64,000 nucleotides of DNA from Flavobacterium collinsii (GCF_902804485.1 NZ_CADCST010000078.1:93485-157484), one strand, 5' to 3'. Numbered from the stretch's first letter, positions 45,360 to 54,337 are shown. The notes: generated by a model from the letters alone, not told the origin. Made by a program: numbers and translations.

Positions 45360-47801
45360 ATGGAGAGTAAAAAAAGTTACATGCCGATAAAAGTACTCTT
45401 CAGTTATATTGCTTTACTGGGATTGGTTGTTACCGTGGGATGGTTCTTGTATGCTGAAAATGTGGTTTACAACAAACTGGAAAATAAAATTGCTTTTGAA
45501 AAAACCAAGATCCTAAAAGTAAGCAAGCTGTTTTCGAATGTTTACAAAACCGAAAGTTTAGCAAGGAAAACTATTCAAACCAATTCGGAGGAAGATTTCA
45601 AAAGCTACCTTACCGAAACCGACTCTTTGAAGTCCAGAATCGATACCTTAAAACAGATCGTTACTACACAATATCAAAAAACACTATTAGATAGCGTTAC
45701 CTATTTATTGTCAGAAAAGACAAAAAACATCAGACAATTAAAAACCATAAAAAATAAAGCCGACGATGAAGTTTCAGTTAATACGGCAATCGATGAAATT
45801 ACCAAAATGGAGTTTAAACTCCGAAAATTAGAACTTCAGGATTTCAATAAAAACCCAAATCAGTTAGGCAGTTACCAACGAAATGTACTTCAAAAATACG
45901 TGGATTATCTCAATCAGAATATTCCCGATGATAGTACCAACACCTTAAGCAAACAAGCCTCGGATTCCATTCTTGCCAATTCGAAAAAACTGCTAAGCAA
46001 TGTAAAACTGAAAGCCGAAAAGAAAAAAGAATCGCTGAATTTCGAAGAAAATAAGTTATTAAAGAATGAAATTGCCATTTCAGATCAGCTCCGAAAAGTA
46101 CTTCGGATTATCGAAAGGGAAATCATCATCAATTCGATAAAAAACAACTCTTTAAAAGAAAAGTCACTTAAAAAAGTGAATGAAATTGTAACAGCTTCAG
46201 CCATTATTGGTTTGGTCTTGACTCTGTTTTTCTCGATTTTAATTGTAAGCGATTATTCTAAATCGCAGGTTTATAAAAAGAAGCTGGAGATTGCGAATTT
46301 TAAAACAAAAAACTTGCTGAAAAGCCGTGAACAACTTATTTCTACGGTGAGTCACGATTTAAAGACACCTTTGAGTACGATCGTAGGATATTCGGAACTT
46401 CTGGGGAATTCTGACGTGAACACCAAGCAGTCTTATTTCATCAAAAACATTAAAAATTCTTCTGAATACATTACGCAACTGGTTCAGGACTTATTGGATT
46501 TTTCTCAGATTGAAGCCGGAAAAATTACGATTGAAAAAGTACCATTTCTATTACCGGAAATAATAGATGAAGTCGCCAAAAGTATCCAAACCGTATACAA
46601 GCAGAAAAACATCGATCTTATTATCAATATCGACGACAAACTAAATAGCCGTATTGTAGGTGATCCTTTCAGGTTAAAGCAAATTTTAAGTAATATTATC
46701 GGAAATGCTTATAAATTCACCGAAGAAGGTTTTATAAAAATCAGTGTATACGTTACAGAAAATAATGACTTTTTTATTGTTTCAATTCAGGATTCAGGAA
46801 TTGGCATCGAAAAGGGAAATCAGAAATTAGTTTTTGAAGAATTTGCACAAGCAAATGAAAATATCGAAAAAAAATATGGCGGAACCGGTTTAGGATTATC
46901 CATCTGTCAGAAAATAATTTCGATTTTGGGCGGAACCTTAAACCTTGAAAGCACTTTTGGAAAAGGAAGTACTTTTCAAATTCAGCTTCCTTTATTATTC
47001 GATGCCAGTCAAAACACGGTTATCGACGAAAAACAACCCATTATCCTGGACACCCAAAAACAGACGTTTATTGTTCTTGACGACGACATCAATCTTCTGA
47101 ACTTAACGAGTGGTGTTTTAAGACAGGAAAAACACCAGGTGTTTTCTTTTAACAGCGCCCAAAAAGCTTTAGAAGCAATTGAGAGCACCCCTTTCGATTT
47201 TATCATCACCGACATACAAATGCCAGAGATGGACGGTTTTATGTTCTTGGAAAAACTAAAAAATAGCGGTTACCCGACTTTTAAAAACCAACCTGTAATT
47301 GCTTTAACCGGAAGAACTGATCTGGATGCTACGATTTACACCGAAGCTGGTTTTACTACGGTAATTCAAAAACCATATTCACCTAAAATACTACTGGAGA
47401 CGATTCATCTTATTCTGGAACACGACACATTACCAAATGCAGATATCAACAAGAGCGAAGAGACTATTACTTCAGAATTGTATGCTCTTGACACCCTAAA
47501 AGAGTTTTTAGGCAATGATGAAGAAGCACTCAAAGAAATTCTCAAAGCGTTTATCGAAAATAGTTCTCAAAATCTGAACGCTTTAGAAAATGCTATTGAA
47601 GAAAAAAATACGGACGAAATTAACTCGATTGCACATCGAATGGCTCCTATGTTCAAACAAATTCAAACACGCGAAATAGGCGAAATTTTAAGGGTTCTGG
47701 AAAGCAAGAATCTTGACATTTCGGAGGCAAAAGGCATTTTTAATACTTTGAAATCAAAAACAGATCTGCTTTTTAATGCCTTACGTCAGGAAATAGTTTA
47801 A
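45360..47801 (+). CDS. Hybrid sensor histidine kinase with receiver and HPt domains
   Basis: The 813-residue protein has membrane helices at about 11-31 and 275-298 flanking a helical, probably periplasmic sensor region of about 245 residues. The HisKA domain follows (STVSHDLKTPLSTIVGYSEL; His332), then HATPase with NAYKFTEEG, DSGIGIEKG and GGTGLGLSIC. A receiver domain carries DFIITDIQMPEMDGF (Asp618), and a C-terminal HPt domain (about 715-813) carries IAHRMAPMFKQ (His759). This gives a complete H-D-H phosphorelay chain in one protein. It converges on the sigma-54 activator gene with a 4-base stop overlap, so the activator is its likely output partner. Confidence 0.92.
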   Translation: MESKKSYMPIKVLFSYIALLGLVVTVGWFLYAENVVYNKLENKIAFEKTKILKVSKLFSNVYKTESLARKTIQTNSEEDFKSYLTETDSLKSRIDTLKQIVTTQYQKTLLDSVTYLLSEKTKNIRQLKTIKNKADDEVSVNTAIDEITKMEFKLRKLELQDFNKNPNQLGSYQRNVLQKYVDYLNQNIPDDSTNTLSKQASDSILANSKKLLSNVKLKAEKKKESLNFEENKLLKNEIAISDQLRKVLRIIEREIIINSIKNNSLKEKSLKKVNEIVTASAIIGLVLTLFFSILIVSDYSKSQVYKKKLEIANFKTKNLLKSREQLISTVSHDLKTPLSTIVGYSELLGNSDVNTKQSYFIKNIKNSSEYITQLVQDLLDFSQIEAGKITIEKVPFLLPEIIDEVAKSIQTVYKQKNIDLIINIDDKLNSRIVGDPFRLKQILSNIIGNAYKFTEEGFIKISVYVTENNDFFIVSIQDSGIGIEKGNQKLVFEEFAQANENIEKKYGGTGLGLSICQKIISILGGTLNLESTFGKGSTFQIQLPLLFDASQNTVIDEKQPIILDTQKQTFIVLDDDINLLNLTSGVLRQEKHQVFSFNSAQKALEAIESTPFDFIITDIQMPEMDGFMFLEKLKNSGYPTFKNQPVIALTGRTDLDATIYTEAGFTTVIQKPYSPKILLETIHLILEHDTLPNADINKSEETITSELYALDTLKEFLGNDEEALKEILKAFIENSSQNLNALENAIEEKNTDEINSIAHRMAPMFKQIQTREIGEILRVLESKNLDISEAKGIFNTLKSKTDLLFNALRQEIV

Positions 47802-49147
47802 TCGATGTTATAGTGCTTTAATTTATTATAAAGCGTTTTTCTCGTAATTTTAAGCAATTTAGCCGCCTCAGATTTATTATTCTGTGCTTTTGACAGTGCC
47901 TGAATGATGGCTTCTTTTTCATTTTCAGATAACGAAAAACTCCCTCCTGAGTTCGCCTCTTTCTGTATTTGGAAAAACTCTACAGGCAACACATCACTTT
48001 CGATAAATTCACCTTTAGACAGCAATGTCGAACGTTTGACACAATTTTGTAATTCGCGTAAATTTCCGGGCCAATTGTAATTCTGAAAAATGGCAACGAC
48101 TTCCGGCGAAAAACCAATAACCTCTTTATTCAGCTGTTGATTTGCTTTTTCCAGAAAATAATCAGCAAATACCATCAAATCTTCGTCTCTCTCTTTTAAA
48201 GATGGGGACAATATCGAAAACTCGTTGATTCTATGGTATAAATCTTCTCTAAAATCGCCGTTTTTTACCGCTTCTCGCAAATCTTCGTTTGTAGCAGTAA
48301 TAATGCGTATATCGACGTTTATTTCTTTATTACTTCCAACGGGCTTAATTTTTCGTTCCTGAAGCGCACGCAACAATTGAATTTGGTTTTCATAAGACAG
48401 ATTCCCTATTTCATCCAGAAAAAGAGTTCCGCCATTGGCCGCTTCAAAATAACCCATTTTATCGCTGATTGCTCCGGTAAAAGATCCTTTTAAATGTCCG
48501 AAAAATTCACTTGCCGCCAGTTCTTTTGGTATGGCTCCGCAATCGACCGCAATAAAATTATTGTTTTTTCTCAAACTTTGCTGGTGAATACTTTTAGCAA
48601 TGATTTCTTTTCCTGTTCCGCTTTCTCCTATAATTAAAACCGACATATCTGTTGGGCTTACCAATTGAATATGATCCAGCAGTTTTTTTGAAGCGACAGA
48701 AATTCCTTTTACAAATTCGTTTTCACTAGAAATTTGTTTTTTCACTGCTTTCTTCTCCTTCACAGGAACTTCTTCTGTTTCGGTTTCCGAAGTTTTTAAA
48801 GCATTTGTAATCACCAATAAAACTTCATCGGGATTGAAGGGTTTTGAAATATAATCGGCTGCGCCATTTTTTATGGCTTTAACAGCGGTATTAACATCAG
48901 AATAGCCTGTCATTAAAATTACAGGAATTTGAGGATAAGTAGTTTTGATTTCTGACATTAGTCCAATACCATCAGAATCAGGCAAACGAAGGTCTGTTAA
49001 AATCAAATCGAAAGATTCTTTTTTGATCGCAATTCTGGCTTCGGCAGCCGAAAAAGCAATAGTTACATCGTACGCTTTTTTGATTAGAAATTTTTCTAAT
49101 AATTTACAGAACGAAATATCATCTTCTATCAGTAATATCTTTGGCAT
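47798..49147 (-). CDS. Sigma-54-dependent response regulator (NtrC-type)
   Basis: The 449-residue protein has a receiver (Asp52 in LILTDLRLPDSDG), a linker of charged residues (115-145) and a sigma-54 AAA+ domain. That domain has Walker A GESGTGKE (174-181), the sigma-54 contact loop GSFTGA (221-226, here Ser in place of the usual Ala) and Walker B TLFLDEIG. The C-terminal Fis-type helix-turn-helix (about 410-449) is NNKSEAAKLLKITRKTLYNK. It activates -24/-12 promoters with the RpoN encoded at 25.5 kb. It is next to the five-gene secreted-protein array on the same strand. Confidence 0.95.
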   Translation of the reverse strand: MPKILLIEDDISFCKLLEKFLIKKAYDVTIAFSAAEARIAIKKESFDLILTDLRLPDSDGIGLMSEIKTTYPQIPVILMTGYSDVNTAVKAIKNGAADYISKPFNPDEVLLVITNALKTSETETEEVPVKEKKAVKKQISSENEFVKGISVASKKLLDHIQLVSPTDMSVLIIGESGTGKEIIAKSIHQQSLRKNNNFIAVDCGAIPKELAASEFFGHLKGSFTGAISDKMGYFEAANGGTLFLDEIGNLSYENQIQLLRALQERKIKPVGSNKEINVDIRIITATNEDLREAVKNGDFREDLYHRINEFSILSPSLKERDEDLMVFADYFLEKANQQLNKEVIGFSPEVVAIFQNYNWPGNLRELQNCVKRSTLLSKGEFIESDVLPVEFFQIQKEANSGGSFSLSENEKEAIIQALSKAQNNKSEAAKLLKITRKTLYNKLKHYNID

Positions 49148-49210
49148 TTGCTTTTGAGGACTTTTTTGCTAAAATAATACTAATAAAATTGTCTTTTCAC
49201 AAAATTATGT

Positions 49211-49245
49211 AAAAAAAAAGAGATTGCTTATCGCAATCTCTTTTT
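49211..49245 (-). terminator. Terminator after the five-gene array
   Basis: AGAGATTGC pairs with GCAATCTCT (49219-49241), with A-run and T-run on the two sides. It separates the array from the activator gene lying downstream on the same strand. Confidence 0.85.
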
Positions 49246-49275
49246 CACCAAAAACATAAATCTAAATTCACCTAA

Positions 49276-49572
49276 TTATATCTTCAACCAGTTGCCATTG
49301 ACATCTGAAAAAACAGTAGCCTTTTGGTCACCAACTGATATCTCAAGTTTGTATTCTTTTTTCTCGTTTACTGCTGCCTTCACCAGTTTAGCACCCGGAT
49401 AAGCGGTTTGCAATGCTGTTTTTACAGCGGCAGGTACAGCATCTGCACTAACTTCTGTATATTCTGTCTGAACAGAAACAGTTATTTTTTCTAATTTTGG
49501 AGTGGTCACTTTATAAGCATAAATTGACATACTACCTAAAACTATTGCTGCTGATAAGATTAACTTTTTCAT
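49276..49572 (-). CDS. Small secreted PepSY-like protein, array copy 5 (most downstream)
   Basis: The 98-residue protein has a signal peptide (MKKLILSAAIVLGSMSIYA). A single domain of about 70 residues follows, with the array pattern VPAAVKTALQTAYPGAKL, then NEKKEYKLEISVG and DVNGNWLKI. The pattern resembles PepSY-like / DUF2874-type domains of small periplasmic proteins. It is the last copy of the array and lies nearest the activator gene. Its mature part is more diverged than the others; binding of peptides or proteins is only a family-level inference. Confidence 0.7.
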   Translation of the reverse strand: MKKLILSAAIVLGSMSIYAYKVTTPKLEKITVSVQTEYTEVSADAVPAAVKTALQTAYPGAKLVKAAVNEKKEYKLEISVGDQKATVFSDVNGNWLKI

Positions 49573-49588
49573 AGTGCTTTCTTTTTAA

Positions 49589-49885
49589 TTATTTTTTAAG
49601 GATGTTCCCGGAAGCATCTGTAAATACAGTGTACTTTTTATCTCCGGTTGAGATCTCCAGTTTGTACTCGTCTTTTTCGTTTTTATACGCTTTTTCAAGT
49701 TTCGTATTTGGAAAAGATTTTTCGATTGTTGATTTTACTGCTGCAGGAACTGCATCTACACCAATCTCTTTGTATTCATCCTGAACAATTACAGATTGAA
49801 CACCTAATGTTTGCATTACCGGACTTGCTGCCTGAACTGACAAACCTCCCAGAACAATTGCTGCTGATAAGATTAACTTTTTCAT
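49589..49885 (-). CDS. Small secreted PepSY-like protein, array copy 4
   Basis: The 98-residue protein has a signal peptide (MKKLILSAAIVLGGLSVQA) and the same single domain: YKEIGVDAVPAAVKSTIEKS, FPNTKLEKAYKNEKDEYKLE, then TVFTDASGNILKK. It shares the C-terminal DASGNILKK with copy 3. It is separated from copy 5 by only 16 bases, so these copies are co-transcribed. Confidence 0.7.
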   Translation of the reverse strand: MKKLILSAAIVLGGLSVQAASPVMQTLGVQSVIVQDEYKEIGVDAVPAAVKSTIEKSFPNTKLEKAYKNEKDEYKLEISTGDKKYTVFTDASGNILKK

Positions 49886-49914
49886 AATAAATGGTTTTTA
49901 TGGGTTACTAATAG

Positions 49915-50205
49915 TTATTTTTTAAGAATGTTTCCCGAAGCATCTGTATAAACTACAGATTTTTCACCTCTAACGGTTATTTCTATTTTATACTCTTTCT
50001 TTGCATTTACATAGGCCTTATCCAGTTTCACACCCGGATAAGCATTGTCTAAAGCAGTTTTAATTGCAGCCGGAACTGCATCAACTTCTTTATATTCGTC
50101 CTGAACGCTTGCAGTTTGTACTATTGAACTTTTCGCAGTTACATTTCCTGCCTGCATTGACAAACCACCTAATAAGATAGCCGCCGATAAGATTAACTTT
50201 TTCAT
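49915..50205 (-). CDS. Small secreted PepSY-like protein, array copy 3
   Basis: The 96-residue protein has a signal peptide (MKKLILSAAILLGGLSMQA) and the array domain with VPAAIKTALDNAYPGVKL, DKAYVNAKKEYKIEITVRG, then VYTDASGNILKK. A two-residue deletion relative to copies 4 and 5 falls between the EYKE and VPAA segments. Spacing to copy 4 is 29 bases. Confidence 0.7.
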   Translation of the reverse strand: MKKLILSAAILLGGLSMQAGNVTAKSSIVQTASVQDEYKEVDAVPAAIKTALDNAYPGVKLDKAYVNAKKEYKIEITVRGEKSVVYTDASGNILKK

Positions 50206-50234
50206 AATGATCCTTTTTTATGGTTCTTTATTAA

Positions 50235-50531
50235 TTATTTTTTGATCCAGCTTCCGCCTGCATTTGCATAAAGAGAGCCTACTTTGTCACCTACAGTAAC
50301 ATCAAGTTTATACTCTGTTTTTGCGTTTTTGTATGCTTTTGAAAGTATTGCATCCGGATACGCTTTTTTAAGAGCTTCAATTACAGCAGCAGGAACTTCT
50401 TCTACTTTAATTTCAGTGTACTCATCCTGGATAACTACTGTTTTTACGATTGTATTTGATATTGGTGAAGTTGAAGCAAATGATGTTAAACCTCCCAAAA
50501 CGATTGCGGCTGATAGAAATAAATTTTTCAT
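50235..50531 (-). CDS. Small secreted PepSY-like protein, array copy 2
   Basis: The 98-residue protein has a signal peptide (MKNLFLSAAIVLGGLTSFAS) nearly identical to that of copy 1. The domain reads EVPAAVIEALKKAYPDAILS, KAYKNAKTEYKLDVTVG, then YANAGGSWIKK. Its first codons and the upstream GTGTATATTTTA leader match copy 1 almost base for base, pointing to a recent duplication. It belongs to the MKNLFLSA subgroup with copy 1. Confidence 0.7.
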   Translation of the reverse strand: MKNLFLSAAIVLGGLTSFASTSPISNTIVKTVVIQDEYTEIKVEEVPAAVIEALKKAYPDAILSKAYKNAKTEYKLDVTVGDKVGSLYANAGGSWIKK

Positions 50532-50604
50532 AGTGTGTATATTTTAGTACTCTTAATTTTATTTTGGTATTCTTAACTCGAATAAACATAAGAGCTTTTT
50601 TAAA

Positions 50605-50901
50605 TTATTTTTTGATCCAGGTTCCATCTGCATTAGCAAAAAGATTACCTACCTTCTCTCCTACTGTAACGTCTAGTTTGTACTCTGATTTTTCGTTTTT
50701 ATACGCTTTTGTAACTACTGCACTTGGATATGCTTTTTTCAAAGCCTCTGTAATCGGAGCAGGTAATTCTTCTAATTTGATTTCTGTATATTCGTCTGCA
50801 ACAGAAACCGTCTTAACGATAGTGCTTGCTATTGGAGCGTTTGATGCGAATGATGTTAAACCTCCTAAAACAATTGCGGCTGATAGAAATAAATTTTTCA
50901 T
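50605..50901 (-). CDS. Small secreted PepSY-like protein, array copy 1 (first gene)
   Basis: The 98-residue protein has a signal peptide (MKNLFLSAAIVLGGLTSFAS) and the domain ELPAPITEALKKAYPSAVVT, KAYKNEKSEYKLDVTVG, then FANADGTWIKK. As the first gene on the strand it should carry the main promoter. The leader region (50902-51116) has a TGGCACA half-site on the reverse strand at 51024-51030 that matches the -24 element of sigma-54 promoters, but the -12 GC is missing, so regulation by the neighbouring activator is only a hypothesis. Confidence 0.7.
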   Translation of the reverse strand: MKNLFLSAAIVLGGLTSFASNAPIASTIVKTVSVADEYTEIKLEELPAPITEALKKAYPSAVVTKAYKNEKSEYKLDVTVGEKVGNLFANADGTWIKK

Positions 50902-51116
50902 AATGTGTATATTTTAAATTATTAATAGTTGTTTACGCTTTAGATAATGAAATTATTATGCCGTAACGAAAACGTTGTATCTACATTCGCTTAAATCCTT
51001 ATTTTTAAAGGGATTAAACCATTTGTGCCAGAATTTCAGATTTACAAAAAGTGTGTAACTCGGGCAAAACATGTATAAAAAATACACACCAGAAGTGTTT
51101 ACTTCACTAAAAAACA
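50902..51116 (-). promoter_or_regulatory. Leader region of the five-gene array, promoter not resolved
   Basis: The 215-base leader lies between the first array gene and the hairpin at 51117. It holds TGGCACA (51024-51030, reverse strand) followed by AATGGTTTA where a sigma-54 promoter would need TTGCW, so only the -24 half fits. No TAnnTTTG box was found. It ends in GTGTATATTTTA just before the first ATG, a leader repeated before copy 2. Confidence 0.35.
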
Positions 51117-51147
51117 AGCCCGATAGATTCTTAAAACCTATCGGGCT
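51117..51147. terminator. Hairpin AGCCCGATAG / CTATCGGGCT
   Basis: Perfect 10-base arms at 51117-51126 and 51138-51147, with A-rich sequence before it on the forward strand (T-rich on the reverse). It fits a terminator of leftward transcription reading out of accC. Confidence 0.6.
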
Positions 51148-51162
51148 TACCATTTGGTAAAA

Positions 51163-51192
51163 TAAAAAAGGCCGTCGAAATCGACAGCCTTC
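51163..51192 (-). terminator. Terminator after accC
   Basis: AAGGC-C-GTCGA pairs with TCGAC-A-GCCTT (51169-51191). On the reverse strand it is followed by a T-run from the A-tract at 51163-51169. Confidence 0.8.
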
Positions 51193-51196
51193 AGTT

Positions 51197-52546
51197 TTAT
51201 TCCTCTATAGGTTTCATTTTAAATGTATCCATAAAAGCAGTAGTATAATCTCCTGCAATATATCTTGGGTCATCCATTAATTGTCTATGGAATGGTATTG
51301 TGGTTTTGATTCCTTCGATAACAAATTCATCCAAAGCTCTTCGCATTTTGCTTATTGCTTCTTCACGAGATTGTGCAGTTGTAATTAACTTAGCAATCAT
51401 CGAATCATAGTTTGGCGGAATTGTATATCCAGAATAAACGTGAGTATCTAAACGTACTCCGTGTCCTCCTGGCATGTGAAGTGTAGTAATTTTCCCTGGT
51501 GAAGGACGAAAATCATTATAAGGATCTTCGGCATTAATACGACATTCGATAGCATGTAATTCCGGTAAGTAGTTTTTTCCTGAAATTGGAATTCCTGCCG
51601 CTACCATAATTTGCTCACGAATTAAATCGTAGTCAATTACTTGTTCTGTAATTGGGTGCTCTACCTGAATACGGGTATTCATTTCCATGAAATAGAAGTT
51701 TCTGTGTTTATCCACTAAAAACTCTACTGTTCCAGCTCCTTCGTACTTAATGAATTCTGCCGCTTTTACAGCAGCTTCTCCCATTGCTGTACGCAATTCG
51801 TCTGTCATGAATGGTGAAGGTGTTTCTTCGGTTAGTTTTTGGTGACGACGTTGTACCGAACAGTCTCTTTCAGAAAGGTGACATGCTTTTCCGTATGAAT
51901 CTCCAACAACCTGAATTTCGATATGACGTGGCTCTTCGATAAGTTTCTCCATGTACATTCCGTCATTCCCAAATGCAGCAGCAGCTTCCTGACGTGCACT
52001 TTCCCATGCTTTCAATAATTCATCTTCTTTCCATACAGCACGCATTCCTTTTCCACCACCACCAGCAGTAGCCTTAAGCATTACCGGGTAACCAAATTCT
52101 TTAGCTAACTTTTGTGTTTGTTCGAAAGATTCTAATAATCCGTCAGAACCTGGTACACATGGAACTCCTGCAGCTTTCATTGTCGCTTTAGCAGAAGCTT
52201 TATCTCCCATTCTATCAATCATTTCAGGAGCTGCACCAATAAATTTGATTCCGTGTTCCTGACAAATTTTTGAGAATTTAGCATTCTCAGAAAGAAAACC
52301 ATATCCTGGATGTATTGCGTCTGCGTTAGTAATTTCGGCAGCAGCAATAATATTTGACATTTTCAAATACGATAAGTTACTTGGAGGGGGACCAATACAA
52401 ACCGCTTCATCAGCAAACTTAACATGTAAACTTTCTGCATCGGCTGTAGAGTAAACTGCTACAGTTTTGATTCCCATTTCTTTACATGTACGAATTACAC
52501 GAAGTGCAATTTCTCCTCTATTTGCAATTAATATTTTTTTAAACAT
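51197..52546 (-). CDS. accC: Acetyl-CoA carboxylase, biotin carboxylase subunit
   Basis: AccC carboxylates the biotin carried by AccB, using ATP and bicarbonate, in the first step of fatty-acid synthesis. The 449-residue protein has the biotin-carboxylase order: [20 protein letters not shown], an ATP-grasp loop [48 protein letters not shown] and [16 protein letters not shown]. Length is normal. It is the last gene of the pdxA-to-accC block. Confidence 0.98.
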   Translation of the reverse strand: MFKKILIANRGEIALRVIRTCKEMGIKTVAVYSTADAESLHVKFADEAVCIGPPPSNLSYLKMSNIIAAAEITNADAIHPGYGFLSENAKFSKICQEHGIKFIGAAPEMIDRMGDKASAKATMKAAGVPCVPGSDGLLESFEQTQKLAKEFGYPVMLKATAGGGGKGMRAVWKEDELLKAWESARQEAAAAFGNDGMYMEKLIEEPRHIEIQVVGDSYGKACHLSERDCSVQRRHQKLTEETPSPFMTDELRTAMGEAAVKAAEFIKYEGAGTVEFLVDKHRNFYFMEMNTRIQVEHPITEQVIDYDLIREQIMVAAGIPISGKNYLPELHAIECRINAEDPYNDFRPSPGKITTLHMPGGHGVRLDTHVYSGYTIPPNYDSMIAKLITTAQSREEAISKMRRALDEFVIEGIKTTIPFHRQLMDDPRYIAGDYTTAFMDTFKMKPIEE

Positions 52547-52616
52547 CTTATTTTAATTAGATAATTAGACAATTTGATCATTAGATAATTTTAGATGTCT
52601 GTATTAATTCTGTCAG

Positions 52617-52648
52617 ATCAATCTAAAATCTAAAATCTAAAATCTAAA
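52617..52648. repeat. TCTAAAATC tandem repeat in the accB-accC spacer
   Basis: Three TCTAAAA units in tandem, similar to the run before recJ. Confidence 0.6.
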
Positions 52649-52653
52649 TTTAT

Positions 52654-53142
52654 TTATGATGGATCAACTAAGAATAAAGGTTGGTCAAATTCTACAGGAG
52701 ACATATCGTCAACAAGAATTTTTACAATTTTACCTGAAACTTCTGATTCGATTTCATTGAATAATTTCATTGCTTCAATTACACAAAGAACATCACCTTT
52801 TGCGATAGTGCTTCCAACCTCAGTAAATACTGGTTTGTCTGGAGATGGTTTTCTGTAAAAAGTTCCAATAATTGGAGATTTAATAGTAATGAATTTAGAA
52901 TCTTCAACAGCAGCAGGCGCCTCTGCATTTACATTTACAACTACCGGAGCTGTTTGTTGAGGAGCAACTGCTTGTGGCAATGCAGCCTGAGCTGGCAATT
53001 GTTGTACGTAAGTAGCTTCAGTTACATTTGTTTCTAAAGTTGTTCTGATCGTGATTTTCACGTCATCCATTTCCAACTTTACTTCTGCAACTCCCGAATT
53101 TGCTACAAATTTGATTAGGTTTTGAATTTCTTTTAAATCCAT
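52654..53142 (-). CDS. accB: Acetyl-CoA carboxylase biotin carboxyl carrier protein
   Basis: AccB carries biotin between the carboxylase and transferase subunits. The 162-residue protein has an N-terminal domain (1-40), an Ala/Pro/Gln linker (about 48-80) and a biotinyl domain with the attachment motif VIEAMKLFNEIE, where Lys126 is biotinylated. All family features are present. It lies directly upstream of accC. Confidence 0.97.
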   Translation of the reverse strand: MDLKEIQNLIKFVANSGVAEVKLEMDDVKITIRTTLETNVTEATYVQQLPAQAALPQAVAPQQTAPVVVNVNAEAPAAVEDSKFITIKSPIIGTFYRKPSPDKPVFTEVGSTIAKGDVLCVIEAMKLFNEIESEVSGKIVKILVDDMSPVEFDQPLFLVDPS

Positions 53143-53165
53143 AATGATTCGTTTTTAGTTTTGAT

Positions 53166-54164
53166 TTATTTTTTATCGTATGCCCATTTTAGGTAAATAG
53201 ATCCCCAAGTGAATCCTCCACCAAACGCAGCAAAAATAATATTATCTCCTTTTTTAAGCAAGTGTTCAAAGTCGCTTAATACTAATGGTAATGTAGCTGA
53301 AGTGGTATTACCATATCTTTCAATGTTCATCAATACTTTTGATTCTTCAAGATTCATTCTGCTTGCAGTAGCATCGATGATACGTTTGTTTGCCTGATGT
53401 GGTACTAACCAGTTCACGTCTTGATTGGTAAGATTGTTTCTTTGCAAAATCAATTCGCTGGCATCGGCCATATTTGTTACAGCATATTTAAAAACGGTTT
53501 TTCCGTCCTGAATAATATTGTGCTGTTTATTTTTTACGGTCTCTTCTGTAGTTGGTGTTAGAGAACCTCCGGCAGAAATTTTAAGAAAATCGCGTCCTAC
53601 ACCGTCGCTTCTTAAGTATTCATCTTGTAAGCCTAAGCCTTCATAATTGGGTTCGAATAAAACGGCTCCCGCTCCGTCACCAAAAATAATACAAGTTGCT
53701 CTGTCTGTATAATCTACAATTGACGACATTTTATCGGCACCAATTAATAATACTTTTTTGTATCTTCCTGACTGCACATAAGCTGCAGCAGTTGACATTC
53801 CGTATAAGAAACTTGAACATGCCGCTTGCAAATCGTAAGCAAATGCATTGGTAGCTCCAATTTCTGTTGCAACATAAACTCCGGTAGAGGCTACTGGCAT
53901 ATCTGCTGTAGCTGTTGCCATTATAATCATATCAATCTCTAACGGATCGATATTAGCTTTTGCTATTAAATCCTGTGCTGCTTTTATAGCAAGAAACGAT
54001 GTTCCTTTATCAGCATCTTTTAAAATCCTTCTCTCTTTAATTCCGGTACGAGTAGTAATCCATTCGTCATTAGTTTCGACCATCGTTTCCAATACCTTGT
54101 TCGAAAGTACAAAGTCGGGAACGTAAGCTCCAACAGCGGTAATTGCGGCTGTGATTTTATTCAT
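53166..54164 (-). CDS. fabH: 3-oxoacyl-ACP synthase III
   Basis: FabH starts fatty-acid synthesis by condensing an acyl-CoA primer with malonyl-ACP. The 332-residue protein has the catalytic Cys116 (DLQAACSSFLYG), the His in WLVPHQANKRI and the Asn in ERYGNTTSAT, the Cys-His-Asn triad of the family. Primer specificity cannot be read here, although branched primers are common in the group. It is 23 bases upstream of accB. The spacer to rpmF contains a terminator hairpin, so its expression may depend on readthrough or its own promoter. Confidence 0.96.
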   Translation of the reverse strand: MNKITAAITAVGAYVPDFVLSNKVLETMVETNDEWITTRTGIKERRILKDADKGTSFLAIKAAQDLIAKANIDPLEIDMIIMATATADMPVASTGVYVATEIGATNAFAYDLQAACSSFLYGMSTAAAYVQSGRYKKVLLIGADKMSSIVDYTDRATCIIFGDGAGAVLFEPNYEGLGLQDEYLRSDGVGRDFLKISAGGSLTPTTEETVKNKQHNIIQDGKTVFKYAVTNMADASELILQRNNLTNQDVNWLVPHQANKRIIDATASRMNLEESKVLMNIERYGNTTSATLPLVLSDFEHLLKKGDNIIFAAFGGGFTWGSIYLKWAYDKK

Positions 54165-54285
54165 TATATTCTATTATTTCGTTTCAAATACAGTGTATTT
54201 GAAAAATTTTTAAAAGACTTGAAAATTACAAAAAAAAACGAAATTAATTTGTAGATATTTTCTTAAAAAAAGAAAATTATAACCA

Positions 54286-54314
54286 ACAAAAAAAACTCTC
54301 ACTATGTGAGAGTT
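54286..54314 (-). terminator. Terminator between rpmF and fabH
   Basis: AACTCTCAC pairs perfectly with GTGAGAGTT (54294-54314) and an A-run before it gives a T-run on the reverse strand. Lying inside the cluster, it would reduce transcription into fabH-accB-accC. Confidence 0.85.
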
Positions 54315-54337
54315 CCAGTATCATTTACAAAAACGTA

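Noticed and set aside
52617..52648. CRISPR array from TCTAAAATC repeats
   Set aside because: Units are short, contiguous and without unique spacers; no cas gene is in the window.
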